The notes beneath the pieces are model-generated. The model was not told where the DNA came from. It searched no databases and was given only the letters and a program-made list of their open reading frames with translations. 64,000 nucleotides of DNA from Bacillota bacterium. GTDB taxonomy: Bacteria > Bacillota > Clostridia > Acetivibrionales > JAFADI01. The stretch is from contig JAFADI010000041.1 in NCBI GenBank assembly GCA_023424965.1, forward strand, positions 1 to 64,000, in the 5' to 3' direction. How positions within the stretch are numbered: position 1 is the stretch's first letter; every line of letters starts with the position of its first letter. The position numbers and the translations under genes were made by a program. Of the stretch, positions 26,859 through 35,887 are shown one piece after another.

Positions 26859-27260
26859 TTAGTAGGCTGTTCCGTCCACCTTGCCCGATTGTCCCTCGAT
26901 TATTATAATGGCCCTGTTGGGTATGCAGGCGGAAGACTGGCCTTTTTTTGTAAGCCAGCCGGTTTTTACACAGACCTTGTCGGGACAATTGGCCTCTTCA
27001 AATCTTATTCTGCCCTTCTCAACAGCGATGGTCTCATTGTACTGTCCTCCCAGGGTTATTTTGAAGGGCTGATCCACCGTATCCAGGTCAATTCTCTGAA
27101 TTTCCTTGTCGTTCTGCTTTACCACGGCAATCCGGTGGGAGTTGTCCGACCCCCGGGAAAAAAAATTTGTACCCAGGAAAGCTGCCGCAACCGCCAGAAT
27201 AATTATGCCGACAAGTAAAAAATCACCTTTTTTCAATATATTCATCCGCTTTATTTTCAT
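26859..27260 (-). CDS. NusG-domain-II protein, EetA-like
   Basis: A roughly 133-residue protein: basic N-terminus, one membrane helix (DFLLVGIIILAVAAAFLG), then an extracellular NusG_II domain with IRFEEANCPDKVCVKTGWLTKKGQ and two conserved cysteines (partly quoted: CPDKVCVKTGW). This is the architecture of EetA in Listeria FLEET loci and of related electron-transfer and quinone gene clusters. ATG 27260 and ATG 27245 are both possible starts and neither has a well-spaced ribosome-binding site. Confidence 0.8.
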   Translation of the reverse strand: MKIKRMNILKKGDFLLVGIIILAVAAAFLGTNFFSRGSDNSHRIAVVKQNDKEIQRIDLDTVDQPFKITLGGQYNETIAVEKGRIRFEEANCPDKVCVKTGWLTKKGQSSACIPNRAIIIIEGQSGKVDGTAY

Positions 27261-27370
27261 CCTCAAATTGAAATTTCATTATTAATTATAATCTGTCGAT
27301 GTCATAATTGCACCATCTTTTCACAGGAAGAGGCAACACGCCTGAAAATATTTTGTCCGGCAAGTTCCGG

Positions 27371-27401
27371 AAAAAGCAAATGCCCCGACATGATCGGGGC
27401 A
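27371..27401 (-). terminator. Terminator after FMN-binding lipoprotein gene
   Basis: TGCCCCGA / TCGGGGCA stem with a 5-nt loop, followed on the minus strand by TTTGCTTTTT, 40 bases past the stop. Confidence 0.78.
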
Positions 27402-27441
27402 ACTCAAGCATTATTGAGTATTTTAAAGTTAAATCCAAAGA

Positions 27442-27864
27442 TTATTTCTTAGCCTGTTCCAATATCTTTCCAACTGCTTCTTTGAACTCGTCATGAGCAT
27501 GAGTTGCTCCTGCTACTGTGTCAACCTTGCTTACATCCTGAGTTTCAACGAGCTTGGGTGCATAAGTTGCAGCGCCCTTCAAAGCGTTCTGCGCTTTGTC
27601 ATAGTTATCCTGGTTTTCTATCTTGCCGTCGGTTTTTCCGTAGTTCTCATCCTTCGCGCTTCCATCTTTAAGATATCCCTGGTAGTTGGCTGTTGCTATC
27701 TTGCCGTCCTTGATTGTGATCTTCACTTCGCTGTAGTTGCCGCGTTCGTCGGGAGTGCTCTTTGCTGAATAATCCCCGTCCTTATATTTGGCTCCACCGG
27801 AGCATCCGGCAAAAGCGCTTACCATCAAAACCGCAACCACCAATACTGCTAAAAACCTCTTCAT
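27442..27864 (-). CDS. FMN-binding lipoprotein, PplA-like
   Basis: A 140-residue lipoprotein: signal peptide with lipobox ending FAGC (Cys 20), a short Gly/Lys stretch, then one FMN_bind domain. The C-terminal DTVAGATHAHDEF matches the flavinylation motif (D-x-x-S/A-G-A-T), whose Thr receives FMN from an ApbE-type transferase. Listeria PplA carries two such domains, so this is a half-size version. It should shuttle electrons from the membrane outward. No ApbE gene is visible in the window. Confidence 0.82.
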   Translation of the reverse strand: MKRFLAVLVVAVLMVSAFAGCSGGAKYKDGDYSAKSTPDERGNYSEVKITIKDGKIATANYQGYLKDGSAKDENYGKTDGKIENQDNYDKAQNALKGAATYAPKLVETQDVSKVDTVAGATHAHDEFKEAVGKILEQAKK

Positions 27865-27915
27865 ACTGATTGCCTCCTTTTATTTAATATATTTAATGGT
27901 ATGTACCACGGTCTA

Positions 27916-27945
27916 ATTATATTATAAGTATCAATGTTATGTCAA
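27916..27945 (-). promoter_or_regulatory. Promoter of pplA-like gene
   Basis: TTGACA (27940-27945), 18-nt spacer, TATAAT (27916-27921) on the minus strand. Confidence 0.82.
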
Positions 27946-27989
27946 ATATTTAACACACTTAAAATTTAAAAAATATAAGAGAAAAATAT

Positions 27990-28019
27990 CTGACAATTTT
28001 TCAATTAGTATGATATAAT
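27990..28019 (+). promoter_or_regulatory. Probable promoter of ndh2
   Basis: CTGACA (27990-27995), 18-nt spacer, TATAAT (28014-28019). It is divergent from the pplA-like promoter, with only 44 bases between the -35 boxes. Confidence 0.65.
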
Positions 28020-28374
28020 AATCATGTTTTGAGAATTTGTCTAATTTTTATCAAGCATTCTGGTTCATAGAAGCTGCTGGTTTTAAGGGGCGAAGTCCAA
28101 AATCAACTATCTCCGTAATATGGGCTCCGCAAGCTTCATCGATAACTGTCCCCGCTTATTTGCGCTTTTAGAGTACGTTATCGATACTTGGCAATAATTA
28201 TTTTATGTATACTTCGTTAACCGGGTTTTGCATTATTTAGCTTCTGCATCATATAACTTAGTATATGGCAAATAAATCAAGAGTATGAACACAATGCCAA
28301 TAATTTCGCATTCGACTTGCTTGATGCATATTTTTTGGCCTTATGCAAATTTTATTATGAAGGAGGAAGTTTCA

Positions 28375-30150
28375 ATGTCCAAAAAAGTATTAATCCTCGG
28401 TGCCGGTTATGCCGGAATCGAAGCTGCCCTGACTCTGCATAAAAAGAAAAAGCCGTCGGACGATATTGAAATCAGTATCATCGACAAAAATTCCTATCAC
28501 ACGCTTTTGACCGAACTGCATGAGGTGGCCGGCAACAGAATAAGTGAAGACGGTATCATCGTTCCTTTAAGGGATATCTTTAAATATACCGATGTCAAAA
28601 TCATCAAAGATGAGATCGCCTCATTTGATTTTGAGGGGAACAAGCTGATTTCCAAGACCGGCGAATACAGTTATGACTATCTCATCCTGGCTGCGGGCAG
28701 CGAGCCTAACTATTACGGCATCCCCGGACTCAAGGAGCACAGTTTTTCCCTTTGGTCCTATGAAGATGCACTGAGAATCAGAGAGCACATTAAAGAAACC
28801 TTCCAGAAAGCTTCTCTCGAGAGGAGCGCGGAAAAAAGAAAGTCATTGCTCACCTTTGTTGTAGGCGGCGGCGGTTTCACCGGCGTGGAAATGATCGGAG
28901 AACTGGGCCAGTGGGTGAAGCTGCTCTGCGAAGAATACGGCATTCCCAGAAGAGAAGTCCGTCTTGTGCTGGTGGAGGCAATGTCCAAAATCCTTAGCAA
29001 CCTTAAGGAAAAAGGAATCAAGCAGTCCATGGATTATCTCCGCAACAAGCTTAAGGTTGAGGTATTGACCGAAAGCGCCATCACCAATGTGGGAGAGGGT
29101 TCTCTCCAGTTAAAGAGCGGCGAGGTAATACCTACCCAGACCCTTATATGGACAGCCGGCGTCAGGGCTTCCTGTCTCACGGATGAAATCGAGCTGGAAA
29201 AAGGAAGAACCTGCAGGATCCATGTGAACGAATACGCACAGACAAAGTATCCCAATGTGTTCGCAGTGGGCGACATTTCAGCCTTCATTGCCGAAGGCAG
29301 CACCCTCCCCGCACTTGTGGAGGCAGCTCTCCAGACCGGTAAGGGCGCCGCAAAAAATGTGCTTGCAGATCTAAGGGGCAAGCAAAAAGAAAAACTGGAG
29401 CCCAAGCTGCACGGCGTAATGGTTTCCATCGGAGGCTTCTTTGCCGTTACAGACCTTATGGGAGTGGAACTTCCAAGGATCTTCGCCATCCTGATGAAAT
29501 ACATGGTCAATGTACATTATCTATTCGGAATCGGTGGTTTCGAACTTGTTATAAAATATCTGAAGCATGAGTTTTTCGGCAAACGTCAGAAAAAGTTCCT
29601 TATCGAAAAGCATTATTCGGTGACGGGCAACACCTTCTGGCTTGTTCCTTTAAGGCTTTTCCTGGGATATGCGTGGCTTAAGGAAGGTCTGGTAAAGATA
29701 AACGAAGGCTGGCTCACCACGGCGATGCTGGCAGGCAAGGCAGTGGACACCACCGCCAGCGCATCCGCTTCTGAAAGCGGAGAGAAGGTGTTCAGGATCA
29801 TCTCCGACCACACCCCCTCCTGGTATGCCTGGATAGCCAACACCCTCGTAATCCCCAATGGTTTGTTCTTTCAGATTCTCATCGTCCTTTCGGAAATAGG
29901 AATCGGTCTGGCGCTCATTGCTGGGGCTTTCACCTTCATCGCCAGCCTTGCTTCCCTGGGACTTACCCTCAACTTCCTGCTTTCCACCGGGCTTTATGAA
30001 ACCAGCTGGTGGTACATCCCCGCTGCTATTTGCATGCTGGCGGGAGCAGGCAGAGCTTTCGGTGCAGATTACTACATCATGCCCTACCTGATGAGGCAGT
30101 GGAGATATTTGGTCAGAAACGGACGGATAAAGCTGTTCCTCTTCCGGTGA
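28375..30150 (+). CDS. Type II NADH dehydrogenase with C-terminal membrane domain (Ndh2-like)
   Basis: A 591-residue flavoprotein. The N-terminal ~400 residues are NDH-2: FAD-binding LILGAGYAGIEA, NADH-binding VVGGGGFTGVE near residue 165, and AVGDISAF. The C-terminal ~170 residues add about four membrane helices resembling DoxX-like domains (LRLFLGYAWLKEGLVKI, FFQILIVLSEIGIGLALIAG). That fusion is characteristic of Ndh2 in FLEET, which passes NADH electrons to a dedicated demethylmenaquinone pool. AAGGAGGAAG five bases upstream fixes the ATG at 28375. It is transcribed divergently from the pplA/eetA/eetB/dmkB-like genes. Confidence 0.9.
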   Translation: MSKKVLILGAGYAGIEAALTLHKKKKPSDDIEISIIDKNSYHTLLTELHEVAGNRISEDGIIVPLRDIFKYTDVKIIKDEIASFDFEGNKLISKTGEYSYDYLILAAGSEPNYYGIPGLKEHSFSLWSYEDALRIREHIKETFQKASLERSAEKRKSLLTFVVGGGGFTGVEMIGELGQWVKLLCEEYGIPRREVRLVLVEAMSKILSNLKEKGIKQSMDYLRNKLKVEVLTESAITNVGEGSLQLKSGEVIPTQTLIWTAGVRASCLTDEIELEKGRTCRIHVNEYAQTKYPNVFAVGDISAFIAEGSTLPALVEAALQTGKGAAKNVLADLRGKQKEKLEPKLHGVMVSIGGFFAVTDLMGVELPRIFAILMKYMVNVHYLFGIGGFELVIKYLKHEFFGKRQKKFLIEKHYSVTGNTFWLVPLRLFLGYAWLKEGLVKINEGWLTTAMLAGKAVDTTASASASESGEKVFRIISDHTPSWYAWIANTLVIPNGLFFQILIVLSEIGIGLALIAGAFTFIASLASLGLTLNFLLSTGLYETSWWYIPAAICMLAGAGRAFGADYYIMPYLMRQWRYLVRNGRIKLFLFR

Positions 30151-30174
30151 CCCTCCAGATAATTCACAAACAAA

Positions 30175-30222
30175 AATCCTCCGGGTTGTGCGATTAAACA
30201 CCATCCGGAGGATTATTTTTTT
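30175..30222. terminator. Terminator after ndh2
   Basis: AATCCTCCGG / CCGGAGGATT stem with a 19-nt loop, followed by ATTTTTTT. Convergent with the SSB-like gene; strongest for the plus strand. Confidence 0.85.
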
Positions 30223-30242
30223 CACTCCCTATTGCAAAAGCC

Positions 30243-30935
30243 CTATTCCCCATCCTCGGGTTCAAAACCGTTGCCTTCGAAGTCTTCATTTTCATCTTTT
30301 CTCGTGGGAGCCGTACATATTTCCAGCTTAGAAACGGAAACCTCATAGGCGGTTTTGACCAGAACGTCGCCGTTCTCCAGCTTCTTCTGGTACTCCCTGC
30401 TCTGTATCCTTCCCCACACCTTTATATTTTCTCCTACGGTAAGTCCTTCAGAATATCGGGCATTTCGTCCCCATGCGATGCAGGGTATATAGTCCGACTT
30501 ATTGTAAGGCCTGTTGACGGCAAGAAGCAAATCCGCGATTTCCCTCCCGAAGGGTGTGCTTCTGTAAACAGGACGCTTGCAGATATAACCGTTCAGGAAA
30601 ATCTGGTTGGGATTTTTTATCTTTTTTTCGTCCTCAAGAAAATTGATTTCTCTGGCAAAGACCGTCAGCAGCAACCGGTTTCCCTCATTATTGTAACTGT
30701 TATAAGAACGGAACTGGCCCTCAACTTCTATTATCTTTCCTATTTCCAACTTCTGCTTTGTTACCAACCGTTCAGAAACGGTCACCGGAATCTTGTCAGA
30801 ACTATCACTGAGTCTTGGAACCTCAAGTATAAAGTTATAAAACCCTTCCCCATATACTTCGTGACTGAACTCCAACTCTGATAAAACTTTTCCGGAAATG
30901 GTCACCATGTTGTTCTCAATGATGTTTCCGACCAT
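30243..30935 (-). CDS. Double OB-fold single-stranded DNA-binding protein
   Basis: A 230-residue protein with two SSB-like OB folds: residues ~8-110 (VTISGKVLSELEFSHE ... VEGQFRSYNSYNNEGNRLL, quoted in part) and ~115-215 (FLNGYICKRPVYRSTPFGRE, then KSDYIPCIAWGRNAR and IKVWGRIQSREYQK). The tail is acidic (EDFEGNGFEPEDGE), as in SSBs that recruit partners. Such fused SSB-like proteins are common in Clostridia in addition to the normal ssb. The frame extends to 30965; ATG 30935 is near a G-rich ribosome-binding site. Confidence 0.82.
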   Translation of the reverse strand: MVGNIIENNMVTISGKVLSELEFSHEVYGEGFYNFILEVPRLSDSSDKIPVTVSERLVTKQKLEIGKIIEVEGQFRSYNSYNNEGNRLLLTVFAREINFLEDEKKIKNPNQIFLNGYICKRPVYRSTPFGREIADLLLAVNRPYNKSDYIPCIAWGRNARYSEGLTVGENIKVWGRIQSREYQKKLENGDVLVKTAYEVSVSKLEICTAPTRKDENEDFEGNGFEPEDGE

Positions 30936-31159
30936 CCGACCCCCACTCTCCTCTCTTAGGCTCATATGTATCTCACTGCTTTATCTAATGTATATTATTC
31001 GTGAAGGGCAACATTTAGAAGTAAATTTTTACCGTCAAGCTATATTATATTACATATTTTTCGACTTGAAAATCCCTGAATCTCCATTTTAATTCAAATA
31101 TTCTTGCAGGGAAGCAGGCAATTTTGAGAAACGGTCACACCGGAGTTTGGATTGGCCTG

Positions 31160-31825
31160 TCAGGACTTTAATCCTGCAGGTACGAGGGAGTTAAGATCAA
31201 TTCCGTTTACGATTGCAAAGCTGGCTGCAGCCAAAACATTGTAGGAGTCCGTCTCTTTGGAATCCACCTTGATAATATACTCCTGGGGCTCGATAAGAAG
31301 CCCGTTTTTGGCTGAAATCGTCTTTTGAAGGGAACACATGAACTTATCTTCAAAGAAGGTGTCCCCCACACTGGAGGTGGTAATGCTGGCCTTGGAGTTA
31401 AACCCGTATGTTACGATATGCTGCTTGACTCCATCCAAAAAGCTCATCAGTTCCCCGTCATCCTCATTGACGATGATCACTCCCTTGTCATCCAGCATGG
31501 ACATGATTTTTCCCATGAGATTGCCATCACTCTTTACGTGCGTTTCTTGAGGGTCCCTGGCATTGTCCGTATAAATGATTATATCAAAGCGCAAACCGTC
31601 AAAAAACTGCTCCTCCAGGTCGACAACATTGATTTTCAAGACCATGATGTTTACATTGTTTTTTCCGAGCTCCGCAATGTAATTTTTTATTCTTTTTGCG
31701 TCCAGCCCCACCAGGTTTTTGGAATCCACAATGCTTACCTTGCGGCTTGTTGAAGACAGTATGGAGTTTACGAGATTTGATGTTTCATTTATGCCATTTT
31801 GCCCCACGATACCGGCTATAATCAT
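31160..31825 (-). CDS. Mur-ligase-like protein with degenerate P-loop
   Basis: A 221-residue protein resembling the central ATP-binding domain of Mur ligases (MurE/MurC type). The usual G-T-N-G-K-T-T at the N-terminus is here GIVGQNGINETSN, lacking the P-loop Lys. Later segments (DDKGVIIVNEDDGELMSFL, IVTYGFNSKASIT) follow the Mur pattern. The N-terminal UDP-binding and C-terminal amino-acid-adding domains are absent. It is probably not a ligase; a regulatory or scaffold role in envelope or spore cortex synthesis is only a guess. GAGGGT precedes the ATG; a hairpin repeat lies 24 bases upstream. Confidence 0.65.
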   Translation of the reverse strand: MIIAGIVGQNGINETSNLVNSILSSTSRKVSIVDSKNLVGLDAKRIKNYIAELGKNNVNIMVLKINVVDLEEQFFDGLRFDIIIYTDNARDPQETHVKSDGNLMGKIMSMLDDKGVIIVNEDDGELMSFLDGVKQHIVTYGFNSKASITTSSVGDTFFEDKFMCSLQKTISAKNGLLIEPQEYIIKVDSKETDSYNVLAAASFAIVNGIDLNSLVPAGLKS

Positions 31826-31849
31826 GTCATACCCTCATTTCATCAACGA

Positions 31850-31951
31850 AGGGCCGGATAAAACAGTACTTCCGGTACTCTCTTGGAGAGACCTATCCCT
31901 GCTGCAGTCTCTTCAAAAAGTTTTAGCGGAAATTATATTTTAACGGTCCCT
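31850..31951. repeat. ~102-nt imperfect hairpin element, copy 1
   Basis: Terminal inverted repeats AGGGCCGGATAAAA and TTTTAACGGTCCCT, an inner stem GAGAGAC/GTCTCTT and the apical segment CTGCTGCA. About three quarters of positions match copy 2 at 36903-37003. It lies 24 bases upstream of the Mur-like gene start. Confidence 0.85.
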
Positions 31952-32039
31952 AAGAGAAAGATTATATTATATAATGTGCCCTTTTAAAAATTTTATGTAA
32001 AAGTGAAACTCAATTATTTTGTTTTGCAGCAATTTCAAT

Positions 32040-32810
32040 TTAATTTTCCTTTACCTTTTGCCTGCCGTCAAAATCGATGAAAAAATTTTCTCTCAGGATA
32101 AGCTTTGAAACCGGCTGAAAGCCATAGCCCTGCTGTTTTAGAGAGGCTATCACCGAAGGAAGTACCTTTGCGGTATGGGTGGTGTCGTTGTGGAACAGTA
32201 TGATGGAGCCGGGGCGGACCTTGCTTGTTACACGCCGCATGATTTCCTGCCGGCTTATTTCCGGTTTCCAGTCAAGGGAGTCCACGTCCCACTGGATGGT
32301 ATAATACCCCAGCTGCCTTGCCGCCGCCACGGCGGTGTTGTTGTAGTCTCCATAGGGGGGCCTCACCAGCTCCACTTTTTTTCCGGTCAACTGGTTTAAA
32401 ACCTCCCCGCACCGGCTGATCTCGTAGCTTATCCTTTTGGCATCCAGCGCTCCGAAGCGGAGATGCGAATAGGAGTGATTGGCCACATCGTGGCCTTTAG
32501 CTGCAATCATTTTTACTTCCTGGGGGAATTTTTCGGCCCACTGGCCCACGATGAAAAAGGTGGCCTGCACATTCTCCTTTTCAAGCACGGAAAGTATTTC
32601 GGGAATGTCATCCGCTCCCCAGGCACAGTCAAAGGTGATGGCCACATTTTTTTCAGGACGGTCTACCGAGTAGATGGGCAGGTCCTTCTTGGCGTCGAAT
32701 ACGGCGGCAATCTCCGTATTCGATAAACTTACAGCCAGTACCAGCACTGCAAGGACAAGAACTGCAAAAGAATATATCAGCGTTCTGGCTTTAACAACAA
32801 TTATTCTCAT
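32040..32810 (-). CDS. PdaB-like polysaccharide deacetylase
   Basis: A 256-residue NodB-domain protein with an N-terminal membrane anchor (TLIYSFAVLVLAVLVLAV). Motifs: VAITFDCAWGADDI (motif 1, with Asp pair offset as in PdaB rather than the classic TFDDG), NHSYSHLRF (motif 2), VRPPYGDYN (motif 3) and ILFHNDTTHT. Length and motifs match spore-associated PdaB, which acts on cortex peptidoglycan. GGAG six bases before ATG 32810 fixes the start. Confidence 0.85.
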   Translation of the reverse strand: MRIIVVKARTLIYSFAVLVLAVLVLAVSLSNTEIAAVFDAKKDLPIYSVDRPEKNVAITFDCAWGADDIPEILSVLEKENVQATFFIVGQWAEKFPQEVKMIAAKGHDVANHSYSHLRFGALDAKRISYEISRCGEVLNQLTGKKVELVRPPYGDYNNTAVAAARQLGYYTIQWDVDSLDWKPEISRQEIMRRVTSKVRPGSIILFHNDTTHTAKVLPSVIASLKQQGYGFQPVSKLILRENFFIDFDGRQKVKEN

Positions 32811-32917
32811 ATAAAGCTCCAAATTACATATTTACTATAATAGTATTTTCGGAGGCTTTAATATATGAGGGAAACAGTCAATTATTCATCCCGTGTTTTA
32901 AATTATTCCGCATGTCA

Positions 32918-33523
32918 TTACTGCATGGAGGAAATGTCGTATCTGATTTGTGTAACTTTGTTTTCATAATTGAAAAATTCAATGGTTGCCTTCTTCTCTT
33001 TATCTACATAGCCAATTACCGGCACGCCGCCATCCTCCGTCCTTTTATAGTAATTTTCACCATAAGCCTGAATAACGTCATCAACGGACCTGCCCGGATT
33101 GATACCCTTGCCCGTCTTTATGCTGCTGTCCGGTTTGTCATCAATTACAATCCGGATAATCTGTCTGTTTGGGTTTGTAGCGATAACCAGGCCATCATTC
33201 AACCTGTAATAGTCGAATAAAACATTTTCACCTTTTTGTAAATCTGTTCCGTACTTCTCTACAAAATCCTTGCTGTCAATGCTCTCGTACAGTCGGAGGT
33301 TTCCTATGTTTTCTTCACCAAGGTTGGTTGTTTTCGTAAATATAAAACTGCTTGACCTTTGAAAATATTGATACGCGCCAACGAAAACACAGCCTGTTAC
33401 AAGAAGTGCAAGGATGATTATTTTAACTATCTTCTTCGCATGAAATTTTTTTCTGAGAAATATCCCGACAATCACTGCCATCAATGCTGAACAAAGCAGC
33501 AGCAAAATACTCGTAAAAGACAT
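32918..33523 (-). CDS. Membrane protein of unknown function
   Basis: A 201-residue protein with two N-terminal membrane helices (ILLLLCSALMAVIVGIFL and IVKIIILALLVTGCVFVGAY) and an extracytoplasmic domain of about 145 residues (IVIDDKPDSSIKTGKGI, VDDVIQAYGENYYKR, VTQIRYDI). I recognise no family. AAAGGGG precedes the ATG. It lies 28 bases from the end of the upstream TetR-type regulator gene in the same orientation. Confidence 0.7.
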   Translation of the reverse strand: MSFTSILLLLCSALMAVIVGIFLRKKFHAKKIVKIIILALLVTGCVFVGAYQYFQRSSSFIFTKTTNLGEENIGNLRLYESIDSKDFVEKYGTDLQKGENVLFDYYRLNDGLVIATNPNRQIIRIVIDDKPDSSIKTGKGINPGRSVDDVIQAYGENYYKRTEDGGVPVIGYVDKEKKATIEFFNYENKVTQIRYDISSMQ

Positions 33524-33551
33524 AATACAACCCCTTTATCTATTTTATTCT

Positions 33552-34133
33552 TCATTCAAATAATACATTTAACGCCGCCAGCGAATCCAGCATGTCCACC
33601 TTCTCATCGGCCAGTATCACCTGAATGGAGGTCCCGAACAGAGTCCCCAGCACGATTCTGGCCACCGCCGCAGGTGAATAGTTTTTTAAATTCTCCCGGT
33701 GGGAGAAATCGCTTACGATGTATTTGTTGATCAAATCCGCCAGACGTTTGAAAAGGTCATTGAGGAGTTCTTTCAAGGAAGCCGACCACAGGGACATGCT
33801 GGTCAAATCGAAAAGGAGCTTGAACAGCTCAGGGTTTTTGGTCAATATCTCCTGAAAATACTTGATCAACCCGGCCATCTGCTCCTTTTCTGGCCTGCTC
33901 TTCTTCAGATATTCTTCCGTTTCCGTCAGGTACTTCTGTGCCAGTGTTTTTACAATCTCCAGAAACAATCCTTCCTTGTTTTTGTAATAATAATTCAACT
34001 GGCTCAGCACTACTCCCGCTTCATCGGCAATGTCCCGGAGGGAAACATTTGCATAGCCTTTGGTGGATATGCACTTATAGGCTGCATTCAATATTTTCTG
34101 GGACTGGCTTAATTCATTTGCTTTTTCGCTCAT
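33552..34133 (-). CDS. TetR/AcrR-family regulator
   Basis: A 193-residue regulator with the N-terminal HTH (KILNAAYKCISTKGYANVSL then RDIADEAGVVLSQLNYYYKNKEGLFLEI, quoted in two parts) and a helical ligand domain. It is third in a run after a phasin-like gene and the AarF kinase gene, so it may control these; the ligand is unknown. Confidence 0.88.
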   Translation of the reverse strand: MSEKANELSQSQKILNAAYKCISTKGYANVSLRDIADEAGVVLSQLNYYYKNKEGLFLEIVKTLAQKYLTETEEYLKKSRPEKEQMAGLIKYFQEILTKNPELFKLLFDLTSMSLWSASLKELLNDLFKRLADLINKYIVSDFSHRENLKNYSPAAVARIVLGTLFGTSIQVILADEKVDMLDSLAALNVLFE

Positions 34134-34197
34134 AGGAATAAACGCTCCTCCGATGTTAATAATCGACTTCCGCTGTCCTTTTTGGGCCTTGGCTCTT

Positions 34198-35886
34198 TCA
34201 GTGTCCCTGCTTGAACATGGAGATAAACAGTCCCACGATGATCAATCCCGCGATGATCAGTCCGATCTTCAAGATCGTAAGGTTCAGGAAATACATCTGA
34301 CTTCCCGTATTGGCGCTTAGCCCGGAGCCTATGATAATTCCGGCGATGATGATGCTGATTGACAGCAGTACGAGGCTGAAGGATATCCTGTTGAAAACCC
34401 TGTCAAGCCGTTTTTGAACATTCTCGATGTCTTTAATCTGGAACTGTACCGCAAAATCGTCCTCTTCTATCTTGCCTAAAAGACTCAATACCGCGGAAGG
34501 AATTTCCTTGAACAGTTCCTTGTAACTCCACAGGCCTTTTCTCACATCCCGTCCGATTGCCTCCACCGAAAGGGACTGATACACCAGTTTTTTTGCAATG
34601 GGCTTCGCCACCGCAAGGGCATTGAGGTCGGGAGCCAGCTTTTGCAGCAGCCCCTGCAGCGTCCCCACCGTCTTGCACAGCAAGGCAAATTCCCGGGGGA
34701 TTCTTATATGATGCAAAAAAGCAAGGTTAAAGGTCTCATAAAGTAATTCCTCCACCTTTATCTCATTTAAAGGCATGGTCAGATATTTTTCGATGATGAT
34801 GTCCACGTCTTTTTCAAACCTTTTTATGTTGCTTCTTTTGGGCATCGTCTCCATGCCGATGATGGATTTCACCACCATGGTGCTGTCCTTGGAGGCAACT
34901 CCCACAAAAAAGTTTGAGATCATCCTTTTCCGTATCTCATCCAGGTAGCCCACCATCCCCAGGTCCAGGAATACGATTGTACCGTCGGGCAACACCTGGA
35001 TGTTGCCGGGGTGAGGGTCCGCATGGAAGAAGCCGTCTCTGAATATCTGGTTGCACAGGGACATGGCAAGCTTTTTGGCAATGTGTCTTCTGTCGATACC
35101 GGCAGCTTCCAGGGCTTCAAAGTCATCGATGCGGATGCCTTCAATATACTCCATGGTCAGGACGCGTCTTGTGGTGTAAATCCATTTCACCCGCGGGACT
35201 GTAATCCCTCCGTCCTTCGCAAAATTTCTTTTGAAGGTATCCGCATTCTCCGCTTCTTTCGTGAAATCCAGTTCGTTTATGATGGTATTTTCAAATTCCC
35301 GGACCATGCCGCTGCAATCGTATAATTCGCCATACTGGGTATGATGGTCGACGAAATAGGCCAGATCCTTCAAAATAGTGAGATCCTGGTGAATAATTTT
35401 TTCTATCCCCGGCCTTTGCACCTTGACGGCCACCTGTATCCCGGAATTCAGCCTGGCCCGGTGCACCTGGGACATGGAGGCGGCAGCCACGGGTTTTTCT
35501 TCAAACTCTTTGTAGATATTTTCCAGCCTGTCTTCAAATTCCTCTTCCACCACTGACCTGACCTCGGAAATGGAAAATGGCGGCACGGAATCCTGGAGCT
35601 TTTTAAGCTCCTCAACAATGCCTGCCGGAAAAATATCGGGTCTTGTGCTCAATATCTGACCCAGCTTTACAAAGGCGGGTCCCAGCTCCTCCAGACACAG
35701 CCGAAGCCTTTCTCCCGTCGAAAGCCTGGAGCTGCCATCCTCCGTCCCGTTATTGACGTTTTTTTTCTTTAGCCTGAGATATTTGAAAATTCCCAGTTGG
35801 TCCAGCAGCAAGCCAAAGCCGTGCTTCGTAAAAACAGTGATGATCTGCCTGTATCTTCCGATGCTCATTGCTCTGCTTATTACCAT
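34198..35886 (-). CDS. AarF/UbiB (ABC1) family protein kinase-like
   Basis: A 562-residue atypical kinase of the ABC1/ADCK/UbiB family, associated with isoprenoid-quinone metabolism. It has GPAFVKLGQILSTRPDIFP (KxGQ motif), PVAAASMSQVHRA, VAVKVQRPG, FHADPHPGNI and FLDLGMVG, and two C-terminal membrane helices. Menaquinone organisms also carry it. AAGGAAG precedes the ATG. It follows the phasin-like gene with a 1-base gap. Confidence 0.92.
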   Translation of the reverse strand: MVISRAMSIGRYRQIITVFTKHGFGLLLDQLGIFKYLRLKKKNVNNGTEDGSSRLSTGERLRLCLEELGPAFVKLGQILSTRPDIFPAGIVEELKKLQDSVPPFSISEVRSVVEEEFEDRLENIYKEFEEKPVAAASMSQVHRARLNSGIQVAVKVQRPGIEKIIHQDLTILKDLAYFVDHHTQYGELYDCSGMVREFENTIINELDFTKEAENADTFKRNFAKDGGITVPRVKWIYTTRRVLTMEYIEGIRIDDFEALEAAGIDRRHIAKKLAMSLCNQIFRDGFFHADPHPGNIQVLPDGTIVFLDLGMVGYLDEIRKRMISNFFVGVASKDSTMVVKSIIGMETMPKRSNIKRFEKDVDIIIEKYLTMPLNEIKVEELLYETFNLAFLHHIRIPREFALLCKTVGTLQGLLQKLAPDLNALAVAKPIAKKLVYQSLSVEAIGRDVRKGLWSYKELFKEIPSAVLSLLGKIEEDDFAVQFQIKDIENVQKRLDRVFNRISFSLVLLSISIIIAGIIIGSGLSANTGSQMYFLNLTILKIGLIIAGLIIVGLFISMFKQGH

Positions 35887-35887
35887 T

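Larger units (their letters stand above)
27865..28374. other. 510-bp divergent intergenic region with long ndh2 leader
   Basis: Two outward promoters (27916-27945 minus, 27990-28019 plus) leave a leader of about 350 nt before ndh2. It includes GGGGCGAAG near 28087 and a later CTTCATC...GTCCCC that could pair. I recognise no known riboswitch, and no coding frame is convincing. Confidence 0.5.
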
